A stretch of DNA of 64,000 bases from Bradyrhizobium ivorense (GCF_900696085.1 NZ_CAADFC020000023.1:63884-127883), one strand, 5' to 3'. Shown: positions 45,764 to 55,070, counted from the stretch's first letter. Made by a program: numbers and translations. The notes: generated by a model from the letters alone, not told the origin.

Positions 45764-46288
45764 TTGTCAAGAGCGGACTCGCGTGCGGTGCTGATGCAGG
45801 AACTCGAAGAGGCGATGCGGCGGTCGTCGGCGCAGGGCGTGATGTATGGCCAAGCCGTTGCGAACATGGCCGGAATTTCCAATTCCGACATGGAATGCAT
45901 GGACATCCTGTACCTCGAGGGGCGCGTCACCGCGGGCCGTCTTGCCGAGGTCACGGGACTGACCACCGGCGCCATTACCGGCGTGGTCGACCGTCTGGAG
46001 AAGGCCGGCTACGTGCGCCGCGAGCGCGACGAGAGCGACCGGCGCAAGGTCTTCATCTCGGTGGTGGAGGAAAAGGCCGCCGAGATCGGCAAGTTCTACG
46101 TGCCGATGCAGGAGGCGATGTCGCGGCTGTGGAGCACCTATACCGACGACGAGCTGCGCCTGCTGCTGCGCTTTGCCAATGACGGCTACAAGGGCGTGCT
46201 GGAGGCGACCGAGGCGCTGAAGGTCGTGATCGACACGCCGCCGGAGCAGCGCGCCAGCCTCAAGATGCCGCCGAAGCGTCGGCGCTGA
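45764..46288 (+). CDS. MarR family transcriptional regulator
   Basis: A 174-residue winged-helix regulator with SRADSRAVLMQELEEAMRRS, then the recognition region GRVTAGRLAEVTGLTTGAIT, VVDRLEKAGYVRRERDESDR and RKVFISVVEEKAAEIGKFY (wing). The start is TTG 45764, with GAGG upstream. It is divergent from the FAD monooxygenase and probably represses it through the palindrome at 45720. Its 3' end overlaps the convergent polymerase gene by 29 bases. Confidence 0.92.
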   Translation: MSRADSRAVLMQELEEAMRRSSAQGVMYGQAVANMAGISNSDMECMDILYLEGRVTAGRLAEVTGLTTGAITGVVDRLEKAGYVRRERDESDRRKVFISVVEEKAAEIGKFYVPMQEAMSRLWSTYTDDELRLLLRFANDGYKGVLEATEALKVVIDTPPEQRASLKMPPKRRR

Positions 46289-47531
46289 GGGCCGCCGCCG
46301 ACGTCGCGCGATAGCGCTCGGCCGCCGCGTACATGCCCCACATCGTGCCCAGGATCATCCAGAAGTGCCGCCAGTGGTCGGTATCGATGATGAAGCTCTC
46401 GGCGACGGTGCCGAGAAACGCCGAGAACACCGCCAGATAGGAGCGCTGCCACGGCACCCGCATGAAGACATAGCGGAAGCCGACGATCACGCTGACGAAC
46501 ACCAGCGCCGGATAGCAAACCCCGGAGATCCAGCCGCCCGACATGAAGGCGTTGAGGAAGGAGTTGTGGGTGTCCTCGGGGAAGTAGGTGTGGAATTGCA
46601 GCGGCCCGATGCCGAACGGCATTTCCAGCGCCATCTGCGCGCCGAGGATGTGGCGGCCGAACCGGCCGAAGCGGCCTTCGTCATAGCTCTGGTCGAAGCT
46701 CGCGCGCTGCTTGAACATATCCGCGACCGTGCCGATCGAGAGCAGCACCGCAACCAGCGCGACCGCGAGGATCACCGCGACCAGCGTCATCACGATGATG
46801 CGCGAGCGCTGCGCCTGCGAGCGGCTGGTCAGCACCATCAGCGCCAGCATGAACACCGACGTCAGTACCAGGCCGCCCCAGGCGGCGCGGGAGAACGACA
46901 GCAGGACCGCGAGCGAGATGATCCCGAAGGCGATGGCGTTGCGGAACGCCTTGCCGAAACGGTCCGAGACCACGCTCTGCAGCGCGAACAGCGCCGGCAG
47001 CACGAGAAACGCGCCGAGCACGTTCGGATCCTTGAAGGTGCCGCGGGCGCGGTCATACAGCGTCAGCAGGTCGTAGCCGCCGGGCACCAGACGGAAGTAA
47101 CCGGCGATGCCGGCGAGCGACGCGATCATCGCGCCGACCAGCAATCCGCGGCGCAGCATGTCGAGCCGCGCCTCGGTATCTTCCGACATCACCATGGCGA
47201 AGAAGATCACGGTGACGGCCATGTACCAGGAGGTGAAAACCCAGGTCACGACCTCCGGCTTGTCGAGGAACGGCACCGCGCCGATGCTGTAACCGACATT
47301 GAGCACGATCAGCGCAAACAGCAGCGGCATGAAGACCAGCCGCATCCGCAGCCCGGTGGCGAAGAACAGCAGGCTCGCGGTCAGCGTGACGAGCTCATAG
47401 GGGCTCGGCTCGATGAACACGATGGCGCCGGACGCGCCGGCCAGCCAGACCAGCGCCCGCTGCAGCGCCAGCACGCCGGGGGACGCCGCGATCGGCGAAT
47501 AGGACGTTCCGGCTGTCGCCGCATAGGCCAT
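46260..47531 (-). CDS. O-antigen ligase/polymerase-like membrane protein of exopolysaccharide synthesis
   Basis: A 423-residue integral membrane protein with about 11 hydrophobic helices. The periplasmic loop between the later helices contains GRFGRFGRHILGAQMALEMP and PLQFHTYFPEDTHNSFLNAF, the latter the Wzy_C/WaaL-type DTHNxxL motif. ExoQ-like polymerases and O-antigen ligases share this layout. It begins the minus-strand part of the exopolysaccharide locus. ATG 47531 (MAYAATAG) is chosen over GTG 47564, which lies close to a repeat. Confidence 0.9.
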   Translation of the reverse strand: MAYAATAGTSYSPIAASPGVLALQRALVWLAGASGAIVFIEPSPYELVTLTASLLFFATGLRMRLVFMPLLFALIVLNVGYSIGAVPFLDKPEVVTWVFTSWYMAVTVIFFAMVMSEDTEARLDMLRRGLLVGAMIASLAGIAGYFRLVPGGYDLLTLYDRARGTFKDPNVLGAFLVLPALFALQSVVSDRFGKAFRNAIAFGIISLAVLLSFSRAAWGGLVLTSVFMLALMVLTSRSQAQRSRIIVMTLVAVILAVALVAVLLSIGTVADMFKQRASFDQSYDEGRFGRFGRHILGAQMALEMPFGIGPLQFHTYFPEDTHNSFLNAFMSGGWISGVCYPALVFVSVIVGFRYVFMRVPWQRSYLAVFSAFLGTVAESFIIDTDHWRHFWMILGTMWGMYAAAERYRATSAAALSADASAAS

Positions 47532-47572
47532 CGGATACTCACGCAACGCTACAACAAGATGCACTCACGCCC

Positions 47573-47648
47573 GTCATTGCGAGCGCAGCGAAGCAATCCA
47601 TATATCCCCGTGCTGCGACATGGATTGCTTCGCTGCGCTCGCAATGAC
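47573..47648. repeat. Perfect 28-bp inverted repeat between exopolysaccharide genes
   Basis: Arms 47573-47600 and 47621-47648 are exact complements (starting GTCATTGCGAGCGCAGCG) around a 20-base loop. It sits between the sugar transferase and polymerase genes, both on the minus strand. This is a well-preserved member of a dispersed repeat type (GTCATTGCGAGCG). Confidence 0.92.
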
Positions 47649-47657
47649 GGCAGTTAG

Positions 47658-49196
47658 TCAGTACGCGTTCTCGTTCTTGGTCAGCAGCGAGAACGGGGTC
47701 TTGAACAAAATGTAGAGGTCGAACAGCACCGACCAGTTCTCGATGTAATAGAGATCGAACTCGACGCGCTTCTGGATCTTCTCGTCGGTGTCGACCTCGC
47801 CGCGCCAGCCGTTGACCTGGGCCCAGCCGGTGATGCCGGGCTTGACGCGGTGGCGCGCGAAGTAGCCGTCGACGGCCTCGTCGAACAGGCGGTTCTGCAG
47901 CTTGCCCTGCACCGCGTGCGGACGCGGACCGATCAAAGAGAGATTGCCCTTCAGCACGACGTTGAACAGCTGCGGCAGCTCGTCGAGCGAGCTCTTGCGG
48001 ATGAAACGGCCCACACGTGTCACGCGCGGGTCGTTCTTGGTCACGACCTTGGAGGCGGTGGGGTCGGCCTGATGGTGATGCAGGGAGCGGAACTTGTAGA
48101 CGTCGATCCGCTCATTGTTGAAGCCGAAGCGCTTCTGCCGGAACAGCACGGGGCCCGGGCTGTCGAACTTGACCGCGAGCGCGACCAATCCCATCACCGG
48201 CAATGCCGCGAGCAGGATCAGGCCGCCGACAATGCGGTCGAACAGCCATTTCATCACCAGATCCCAGTCGGTGATCGGCGCCTCGAACATGTCGAGCGTC
48301 GGCACCTTGCCGAGGTAGGAGTAGGAGCGGGGGCGGAAGCGCAGCTTGTTGGTGTGCGCCGAGAGGCGGATGTCGACCGGCAGCACCCACAGCTTCTTCA
48401 GCATTTCCAGGATGCGGATCTCCGCCGAGATCGGCAGCGCGAACAGCACGAGGTCGACCCGGGTGCGGCGGGCGAATTCGACGATGTCGTCGACCTTGCC
48501 GAGTTTCGGCGAGCCGGCGCAGGTGTCCATGGCGCGGCCGTCGTTGCGATCGTCGAACACGCCGAGCACGTGGATGTCGGTGTCGTCCTCGGCGTTCAAC
48601 GCCTCGATCAACTGCTCGCCGTTCTGGTCGGCGCCGACGATGATGGTGCGGCGGTCGAGCCGGCCGTCATGCGCCCAGGCGCGCACCATCGAGCGCAGCA
48701 CGAGGCGTTCGGCGATCAATACCGCCAGGCCGGCGAAGAAGTAGGACGACAACCAGACCCGCGACACCTCGCCGCCGAGCTTGGCGAGGAACGATGCGCC
48801 GATGAACAGCAGGAAGACGAAGGTCCAAGACGAGATCATCCGCGTCATCTGGCGGAGCTGGCCGCGGAAGATCTGCACCTGGTAGATGTCGGCGGCCTGG
48901 AAACAGATCACCGCGGCAAGCGACATGACCAGGATCGCCGCGATGTATCCCCAGTAGAAGCCGGCCTGCGGCATCACGTAAGCGAGATAGAGGGCGACGC
49001 CGACCAGGCTGAGCAGCACGAAGTCGGCGACCCGGACCACGCCGGCGATCACGACCGGCGAGTAGGCGCTGCGGACTTTCTGGTTGGTGACGGCGAGTGC
49101 GGCCGCCGACAGGCGCCGGCGTCGTTCGACTTGCGGCTGAGCGGCCGTTGCCGACGCAGCGGCATCCAGCATCGAGCGTGCGTTAAGCGGTTCCAC
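47658..49196 (-). CDS. Undecaprenyl-phosphate sugar phosphotransferase (exopolysaccharide)
   Basis: A 512-residue polyprenyl glycosylphosphotransferase that would start repeat-unit assembly by moving a sugar-1-phosphate onto undecaprenyl phosphate. Four or five N-terminal transmembrane helices are followed by a Rossmann-like domain (RRTIIVGADQNGEQLIEALN). The catalytic domain has KWLFDRIVGGLILLAALPVM, FDSPGPVLFRQKRFGFNNER, VYKFRSLHHHQADPTASKVV and KGNLSLIGPRPHAVQGKLQN. This is the WcaJ/PssA-like long form. Start uncertain: GTG 49196 (MEPLNARSML) or ATG 49232/49226/49220. Confidence 0.93.
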   Translation of the reverse strand: MEPLNARSMLDAAASATAAQPQVERRRRLSAAALAVTNQKVRSAYSPVVIAGVVRVADFVLLSLVGVALYLAYVMPQAGFYWGYIAAILVMSLAAVICFQAADIYQVQIFRGQLRQMTRMISSWTFVFLLFIGASFLAKLGGEVSRVWLSSYFFAGLAVLIAERLVLRSMVRAWAHDGRLDRRTIIVGADQNGEQLIEALNAEDDTDIHVLGVFDDRNDGRAMDTCAGSPKLGKVDDIVEFARRTRVDLVLFALPISAEIRILEMLKKLWVLPVDIRLSAHTNKLRFRPRSYSYLGKVPTLDMFEAPITDWDLVMKWLFDRIVGGLILLAALPVMGLVALAVKFDSPGPVLFRQKRFGFNNERIDVYKFRSLHHHQADPTASKVVTKNDPRVTRVGRFIRKSSLDELPQLFNVVLKGNLSLIGPRPHAVQGKLQNRLFDEAVDGYFARHRVKPGITGWAQVNGWRGEVDTDEKIQKRVEFDLYYIENWSVLFDLYILFKTPFSLLTKNENAY

Positions 49197-49311
49197 GTGT
49201 CCACGTCCATTCCTGCGCATGCACATGGGCATGCGGGAGCAGCGGCGAAATTCCCCCGGACGTGACTTAAGGGGACAAATCGGAAGAAACGGTTACGTCT
49301 GCAAGGAATGG

Positions 49312-50484
49312 TTAATGTTTGGCAAAGGCGTCGCGGTAGCCGGCCAGCACGCCCTCGACCATCGCGCTCTGCGAGAAATGTTCGGAAATCCGCTCGCGCA
49401 ATTTTTGCGCTCGCGCCGCGGTCGCCGCCGGATCGTCGAGCGCCGCCTTGATCGCATCCGCCATCGCGCCGACATTGCTGGGCGCGAACAGCGCGTCGGT
49501 GTGGGTGTCGAAGATTTCCGGGATGCCGCCGACATTGGCGGCGATCATCGGAACCCCGGCCGCCGCGGCCTCGATCACCACATAGGGCATCGAATCGCCG
49601 CGCGAGGGCACCACCAGCAGGCTGCCCTTGGAGAAGCCGTAGCGCGCCTTGACGTGGCCGATGAAGCGGACGGCATCGCCGAGCGCGAGCCGCTTGACCT
49701 GCGCCTTGAGCCGCTCGGTCTCCTCGCCGTCGCCGCCCAGGGTCAGCGTCACCGGCTTGCCCTCGGCGCGCAGCTTTGCGACCGCATCGATCAGGAGGTC
49801 GGCGCCCTTGATGTGCCTGAACTCGCCGACATAGACCACGTCGGTGGCGTCGTCGGCCTTGGCGACAGGCTCGAATTCCTCCGCGGTGACGCCGTTGAAG
49901 ACGCAGTGCACCACCCCCGCGCTGGGCACGCCGACGGTGCGCTGGTAGGTGTTGCGGGCAAACGCGCTCTCGAACAGGAACAGGTCCGTGCTGTTCATCA
50001 GCGTACGTTCGAGCTGGCCGTAGAACCTGCCCTTCAGCGTATCGAGCGGGTAATGCAGCGAGCCGCCATGCGGCGTGTAGACCCGAACGACCTGCTTCGA
50101 ACGCCGCCGCAGCCGGACATAGGCGCCGGCCTTGGCGCCGTGACCGTGCACGACGTCGGGCTTCAGTTTTCGGATCAGGCCGGAGATGCGCGCCCAGATC
50201 GCGGCATCGGCCAGCCGCGGCTCGCGCTGGATCGGCACGCGGCGCACGCCGAGCTTCAGACGGGGCTCGATCTCGGCAAGCGCCGCCTCGGCCCGCGCGC
50301 CGCCGGTCAGGCTGTCGGCGACGATGCCGACATGGTGGCCGCGCGCGATCTGGCCGTTGGCGACGTCGAGAATGTGACGGAAGATGCCGCCGACCGGCGC
50401 GCGGACGACGTGCAGGATGCGGAGCGGCGGTTCCTGGGTCTGCTCTTGGGCAATCGATTCTTGGGCCATCGATTCTTGGGCCAT
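49312..50484 (-). CDS. Glycosyltransferase family 4 protein
   Basis: A 390-residue GT-B glycosyltransferase. The N-terminal domain has RILHVVRAPVGGIFRHILDV, KPDVVHGHGAKAGAYVRLRR and YTPHGGSLHYPLDTLKG. The C-terminal domain has DVVYVGEFRHIKGADLLIDA, VTLTLGGDGEETERLKAQVK, FSKGSLLVVPSRGDSMPYVV and EAAAAGVPMIAANVGGIPE, the E-x7-E nucleotide-sugar site. The N-terminus MAQESMAQESIAQEQ comes from a 15-bp tandem repeat. It starts three bases after the stop of the Wza-like gene. Confidence 0.93.
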   Translation of the reverse strand: MAQESMAQESIAQEQTQEPPLRILHVVRAPVGGIFRHILDVANGQIARGHHVGIVADSLTGGARAEAALAEIEPRLKLGVRRVPIQREPRLADAAIWARISGLIRKLKPDVVHGHGAKAGAYVRLRRRSKQVVRVYTPHGGSLHYPLDTLKGRFYGQLERTLMNSTDLFLFESAFARNTYQRTVGVPSAGVVHCVFNGVTAEEFEPVAKADDATDVVYVGEFRHIKGADLLIDAVAKLRAEGKPVTLTLGGDGEETERLKAQVKRLALGDAVRFIGHVKARYGFSKGSLLVVPSRGDSMPYVVIEAAAAGVPMIAANVGGIPEIFDTHTDALFAPSNVGAMADAIKAALDDPAATAARAQKLRERISEHFSQSAMVEGVLAGYRDAFAKH

Positions 50485-50487
50485 CGA
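50453..50487. repeat. 15-bp tandem repeat at a gene start
   Basis: ATCGATTCTTGGGCC occurs twice in tandem (50453-50467, 50468-50482) plus a partial third unit. On the minus strand it encodes MAQES-MAQES at the start of the glycosyltransferase, giving two alternative in-frame ATG starts. Confidence 0.88.
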
Positions 50488-51117
50488 TCAGAACCAGCGT
50501 TCGCTGACGAACACGGTGTCGCCGGGGCCGATCGGCGTGCCGAGCGGAACCACGAAGCGGCCCGACCCCGATGCGTCGGTGTGGGTGAGGGTGACGGCAT
50601 CGCGCTTGGCGCGCGGCGAGAAGCCGCCGGCGATGGCGACCGCGCTCTCCACCGTCATGTTGGGAACGTAGGGATATTGGCCGGGCGCCTGGACTTCGCC
50701 GAGAATGAAGAACGGACGATAGGCCTCGATCTCGACCGCCACCGACGGCTCACGGATATAGCCGTTGCGCAGCTTGGCGGTGATCTCGCTCGCGAGCCCG
50801 GCCGGCGTGCGGCCGCGCGCGGGCACCGAGCCGATCAAGGGCAGCGTGATCGCGCCCGTAGCATCGAGCACGTAGGTGTTGGTGAGGCCTTCCTGGCCGT
50901 AGATCACGACGCGGAGCTTGTCGCCGGGGCCGAGATGGTAGCCATCGCCGGCCGGGCCGGGCTCGGCATAGGCGGCAGCCATCGGGGCGGGCCCGGCATA
51001 GGCCATGGAATCAAGGCCAGGGGCCGGGCCGACGGCGACCGGCGCAGTGCGCCCCATGCAGCCCGACAATACGAGCGCGGCAATCAGGCAAACGGTGGGA
51101 GTGCGCAAACCGCGCAT
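50488..51117 (-). CDS. Polysaccharide export lipoprotein (Wza-like)
   Basis: A 209-residue outer-membrane polysaccharide export protein. Signal peptide with lipobox LVLSGC; then YHLGPGDKLRVVIYGQEGLT (Poly_export domain), AITLPLIGSVPARGRTPAGL, YIREPSVAVEIEAYRPFFIL and a SLBB-like part GEVQAPGQYPYVPNMTVESA ending GPGDTVFVSERWF. It is much shorter than E. coli Wza and is typical of short rhizobial members. It is divergent from the co-polymerase gene at 51294. Confidence 0.93.
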   Translation of the reverse strand: MRGLRTPTVCLIAALVLSGCMGRTAPVAVGPAPGLDSMAYAGPAPMAAAYAEPGPAGDGYHLGPGDKLRVVIYGQEGLTNTYVLDATGAITLPLIGSVPARGRTPAGLASEITAKLRNGYIREPSVAVEIEAYRPFFILGEVQAPGQYPYVPNMTVESAVAIAGGFSPRAKRDAVTLTHTDASGSGRFVVPLGTPIGPGDTVFVSERWF

Positions 51118-51293
51118 ATGAGGAATCCCGCAAGAAATTTCGGCTCCGATTAACCGCGCTCATGGTTAACAAAGCGTGAGGGAATTGCTCCCCGGGGCTG
51201 GACCCCGGAGCGCCCGATTAACCCAGCAGCAACCTTAATGGACTGTAATCGCCTCCGTTGAGGCCGAGTCGCGGCGTCCGCGGGAGTTGTGTG

Positions 51294-53603
51294 ATGCGTT
51301 TTGCATTTTGGCGTATTGGCAAGGAGAAGGCCGTCGTGCAGCGGGCGTTGCCGAAATCTGCGCCCGTTGCCGGCGAGCCCATTGCAAGGCCGGCTTCAAC
51401 TGAAGCCGCCGCCAAGCCGGCGCGCGCATCCGAGGCCGGCGATCTCGATCTGCATGTGCTTGGCAGCGCACTGGCGCGCAGGCGCGCCTGGATCATCATT
51501 CCCACCGTGCTGGTGTTCGCGGTGTCGCTCGCCGCCGTCAACGTCGTGACCCCGCGCTACAAGTCGGAAGCGCGCATCCTGGTCGACAATCGCGAGAACG
51601 CCTTCCTGCGGCCGAACGGCGAGCGCGACCTCGAGCGCACGTCGCTCGATGCGGAAGCCGTGACCAGCCAGGTGCAACTGTTGCTGTCGCGCGATCTCGC
51701 CCGCCAGATCATCAAGCAGAACAAGCTCGCCGAGCGCCCGGAGTTCGACCCGGTGCTGCGCGGCTTCTCGCCGCTGAAGTCGGTGCTCGCGCTGTTCGGC
51801 ATCGGCCGCGACCCGTTCACGCTGACGCCGGAAGAGCGGGTGCTCGATTCCTACTACGAGCGCTTCCAGGCCTTTGCGGTCGACAAGTCGCGCGTCATCG
51901 TCGTCGAATTCCAGTCGGAGGATCCCGATCTCGCCGAGCGCGTCGCCAACTCGATCGCCGACGGCTATCTCGTGCTGCAGCAGGCGGCGCGGCAAGATCA
52001 GGCCAAGTCGGCCAGCACCTGGCTGCTCGGCGAGATCGACAAGCTGCGCGGCAAGGTCGCGGATGCGGATTCGCGGGTCGAGGAATTCCGCTCGAAGTCG
52101 AGCCTGTTCGTCGGCAACAACAACATCCCGCTGTCGAACCAGCAGATGGGCGAGCTCAACACGCAGCTCAACAATGCGCGCGTGCTGATGGCGGACAGCG
52201 AGACCAAGGCGCGGCTGATCCGCGAGATGCTGCAGAGCGGCAAGCCGATCGAGGCGTCCGAAGTGCTCAACTCGGACACGATCAGGCGCTTTGCCGAGCT
52301 GCGCGCCGCGGTGCGCGCGCAGCTCGCCGAGCAGTCGTCGACGCTGCTCGACAATCATCCGCGCATCAAGGAATTGAAGGCCCAGGTCGCCGATTACGAC
52401 CGGCAGCTGCGTGACGAGGCCGGCAAGATCTCGCGTTCGCTCGACAACGACGCCCGCCTGGCGCGCGATCGGGTCGGTGAGTTGCAGAAGAGCCTCGACC
52501 AGTCCAAGAAGCAGGCTTCCTCGAGCAACAGCCAGGACGTGCAGCTGCGCGCGCTGGAGCGTGAAGCGAAGGCGCAGCGCGACCTGCTGGAAGCCTACCT
52601 CGCCAAATATCGCGAGGCGACGGCGCGCGAAAACATCGAGGCCGCGCCGACCGACGGCCGCATCATCTCGCGCGCCACGGTCTCCAACACGCCGGCCTAT
52701 CCGAAGAAGCTGCCGATCGTGCTGATCGCGACCATCGCGACGCTGCTGCTGTCCTCCGGCATCATCATCACCGGCGAACTGCTGCGGATGTCGGCACCGG
52801 GGGCCGCGGTCACCCGCGCGGTCGCGGCGACGGTCAAGCGCCGCGAGCCGGCGATCGATCCGGTGTTGGAGCCGGTGATCGAGACGCCGGAGCCGAAGTT
52901 TTCGCGTGAGCCCGACCTGACCATGGCGCCCGAATTGCCGCCGGAGCCCGCTGCGGCGCCGGCACGCGCGGTCGGCGAGCCGCCGGCGGTGCCCGCGGCG
53001 CTGGCCGGCGAAATCGACGAGGTCGCAAGCCGTCTGGTCGAAGCCGGGCCCGCCGCGCACAAGGTCACCATCCTCGGCACCGCGGCCGCCGAAAGCGTCA
53101 CGTCGACGGCGCTGGCGCTGGCGCGGCTGATGGGGCAGCAGGCCAAGGTCGTGGTGGTCGATCTCGTCGCGTCGTCGCCGACGCTGACGGCGGCCTCGGT
53201 CGATCCGGCGGCGCCGGGACTCGCCGAGCTGATGCAGGGCGAGGCGACCTTCGCGCAGATCATCACCAAGGACCGGCAGTCGCGCGTCCAACTCGTCAGT
53301 GCCGGGCGGCCTGGGTTCGATCGCGCCCATCTGCAATCGCCGCGGCTGACGCTCGCGATCGACGCGCTGCTCCGGGTCTACGACCACGTGCTGCTCGACG
53401 CCGGCTCGGCGGTCGACCTACCGGCCGAATTGCTGACCGCGCAGGCGCAGGCCGTCGTGGTGCCCGACGCGGCGATGGCGCAGGATGCGCGCCGGCTGAT
53501 GGTCGATCAGCTCAAGGCCGTCGGCTTCGCCCACGTCACGATGCTGAGCAAGCCGTGCCAGCCGTCGGAGCCGATGCCGGGGCCCCGGGTGGTGGCGGCT
53601 TAG
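51294..53603 (+). CDS. Wzz/GumC-type polysaccharide co-polymerase with degenerate C-terminal kinase domain
   Basis: A 769-residue inner-membrane protein controlling exopolysaccharide chain length/export. TM1 is WIIIPTVLVFAVSLAAVNVV, then the Wzz domain (SEARILVDNRENAFLRPNGE), a long periplasmic coiled coil, the Pro-rich ISRATVSNTPAYPKKLPIVL and TM2. A Pro/Ala/Glu linker leads to a BY-kinase-like domain at about residues 590-760. There the Walker A position reads ILGTAAAESVTSTALALARL, with no GK[ST], though VVVVDLVASSPTL resembles Walker A'. No C-terminal Tyr cluster is seen. GGGAG precedes ATG 51294. Confidence 0.93.
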   Translation: MRFAFWRIGKEKAVVQRALPKSAPVAGEPIARPASTEAAAKPARASEAGDLDLHVLGSALARRRAWIIIPTVLVFAVSLAAVNVVTPRYKSEARILVDNRENAFLRPNGERDLERTSLDAEAVTSQVQLLLSRDLARQIIKQNKLAERPEFDPVLRGFSPLKSVLALFGIGRDPFTLTPEERVLDSYYERFQAFAVDKSRVIVVEFQSEDPDLAERVANSIADGYLVLQQAARQDQAKSASTWLLGEIDKLRGKVADADSRVEEFRSKSSLFVGNNNIPLSNQQMGELNTQLNNARVLMADSETKARLIREMLQSGKPIEASEVLNSDTIRRFAELRAAVRAQLAEQSSTLLDNHPRIKELKAQVADYDRQLRDEAGKISRSLDNDARLARDRVGELQKSLDQSKKQASSSNSQDVQLRALEREAKAQRDLLEAYLAKYREATARENIEAAPTDGRIISRATVSNTPAYPKKLPIVLIATIATLLLSSGIIITGELLRMSAPGAAVTRAVAATVKRREPAIDPVLEPVIETPEPKFSREPDLTMAPELPPEPAAAPARAVGEPPAVPAALAGEIDEVASRLVEAGPAAHKVTILGTAAAESVTSTALALARLMGQQAKVVVVDLVASSPTLTAASVDPAAPGLAELMQGEATFAQIITKDRQSRVQLVSAGRPGFDRAHLQSPRLTLAIDALLRVYDHVLLDAGSAVDLPAELLTAQAQAVVVPDAAMAQDARRLMVDQLKAVGFAHVTMLSKPCQPSEPMPGPRVVAA

Positions 53604-53607
53604 ACCG

Positions 53608-54936
53608 TCAGTGCGCCAGCACCGGCTGCCGCGCGGACCGTTCGAGGACCGGATCGATCCGCAGCCGGATCGTGACCAGCGCGCCGATCAATCCGATCAC
53701 GGCGAGCAGCAACAGGCCTGCGGTGAAGCCGCCGGTCAAATCCTTCAGATAGCCCATCGCGAACGGACCGGCGAAGCCGGAGAGATTGCCGAGCGAGTTG
53801 ATCGCGGCGATGCCGGCCGCAGCCGAGGCGCCGGTCAGAATGCTGGCGGGCATCGGCCAGAACATCGGCGGCACCGATGACACGCCGATCTGGGCGAGGC
53901 AGAGCAGGGCAACGATCAGCACCGGGCTCGACACCAGCCCGGCAAGGCCGATGCCGACCGCAGCGAGCGTCAGCGCCGCGGCGACATGATAGCGCCGCTC
54001 GCCGGTCTGGTCGGAATGGCGGCCGAGCAGCACCATGCCGATGGCGCCGAAGATGAAGGGCAAGGCCGCGATCAGGCCGGTCTGGGTGTCGGTGACGCCG
54101 AACGCCTTGATGATGGTCGGCAGGAAGAACGCGACGCCGTAGCTCGCGGCATTGAGGCAGAAATACACCAGCGCGCAGGCAAGGACGCGCGAATCGGTGA
54201 GCGACTGCAGCACCGAAATGTGCTCCACGGCCTCGGTCTGCTGGCGCTCGAAGTCGAGCGTGGTCTGGATCCACTTGATCTCGTCCGGCCGCAGCCAGTG
54301 CGCCTGGCGCGGGAAGTCAGGCAGCAGGATCAGCACGGCGAAGCCGACCAAAACCGACGGCAGCGCCTCCAGGACAAACAGCCACTGCCAACCGTGCAGG
54401 CCGAGCCCCGACAGATTGAGCAGCAGTCCAGAGATCGGCGACCCGATGATGCTCGAGATCGGGATCGCGAGCATGAACAGGCTGATGACGCGGGCGCGAT
54501 AGACGCTGGGGAACCAGAGCGTCAGATAGAAGATGATGCCGGGGAAGAAGCCGGCCTCGCAGGCGCCGAGCAGCAGCCGCAGGAAGTAGAAGATCCATTC
54601 GTTGGACAGGCCGGTCGCCGCCGACATCGACGGGATGAAGGCGAATGCCGCCGAGACGATGCCCCAGCTGATCATGATGCGGGCGATCCAGCGCCGCGCG
54701 CCAAAGCGCTCCAAGAGGATGTTGGAGGGCACCTCGAAGAAGAAGTAGCCGATGAAGAACAGGCCGGCGCCGAGTCCGTAGGCCGCTTCGCTGAGGCCAA
54801 GCGCGGCATTCATGTGCAACTTGGCGAAGCCGACATTGACGCGATCGAGATAGGCCACGAAATAGCAGAGGATCAGGAACGGGATCAGCCGCCGCATCAT
54901 TTTCCCGATCGCGCGCTTCTCGACATTGTCGGTCAT
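53608..54936 (-). CDS. MFS transporter (anion:cation symporter family)
   Basis: A 442-residue 12-helix permease. RLIPFLILCYFVAYLDRVNV with the D-R-x-N-x-G-x-A motif (DRVNVGFAKLHM), then YFFFEVPSNILLERFGARRW and GACEAGFFPGIIFYLTLWFP are signatures of the ACS family, which moves organic anions such as phthalate, tartrate or 4-hydroxyphenylacetate. Substrate unknown. It is convergent with the co-polymerase gene and divergent from a LysR gene, a common control pair. ATG 54936 is taken; 54945 is close by. Confidence 0.93.
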   Translation of the reverse strand: MTDNVEKRAIGKMMRRLIPFLILCYFVAYLDRVNVGFAKLHMNAALGLSEAAYGLGAGLFFIGYFFFEVPSNILLERFGARRWIARIMISWGIVSAAFAFIPSMSAATGLSNEWIFYFLRLLLGACEAGFFPGIIFYLTLWFPSVYRARVISLFMLAIPISSIIGSPISGLLLNLSGLGLHGWQWLFVLEALPSVLVGFAVLILLPDFPRQAHWLRPDEIKWIQTTLDFERQQTEAVEHISVLQSLTDSRVLACALVYFCLNAASYGVAFFLPTIIKAFGVTDTQTGLIAALPFIFGAIGMVLLGRHSDQTGERRYHVAAALTLAAVGIGLAGLVSSPVLIVALLCLAQIGVSSVPPMFWPMPASILTGASAAAGIAAINSLGNLSGFAGPFAMGYLKDLTGGFTAGLLLLAVIGLIGALVTIRLRIDPVLERSARQPVLAH

Positions 54937-55070
54937 CGCTTCCATCCCTTTCTGATTGTCGGTTCGACGCGCTGACGCCGCTGTCAAATGCGGCGCATTG
55001 GTGTACCAGCAGCGGCCCGTCGACTTGCCCTTGCAAGTGTTCCGGTCATTGTTGTGTAATCGATGGGCGC

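Noticed and set aside
49219..51153. 644-codon plus-strand frame opposite the glycosyltransferase and Wza-like genes
   Set aside because: Antisense shadow; low-complexity Arg/Gly/Asp/His composition.
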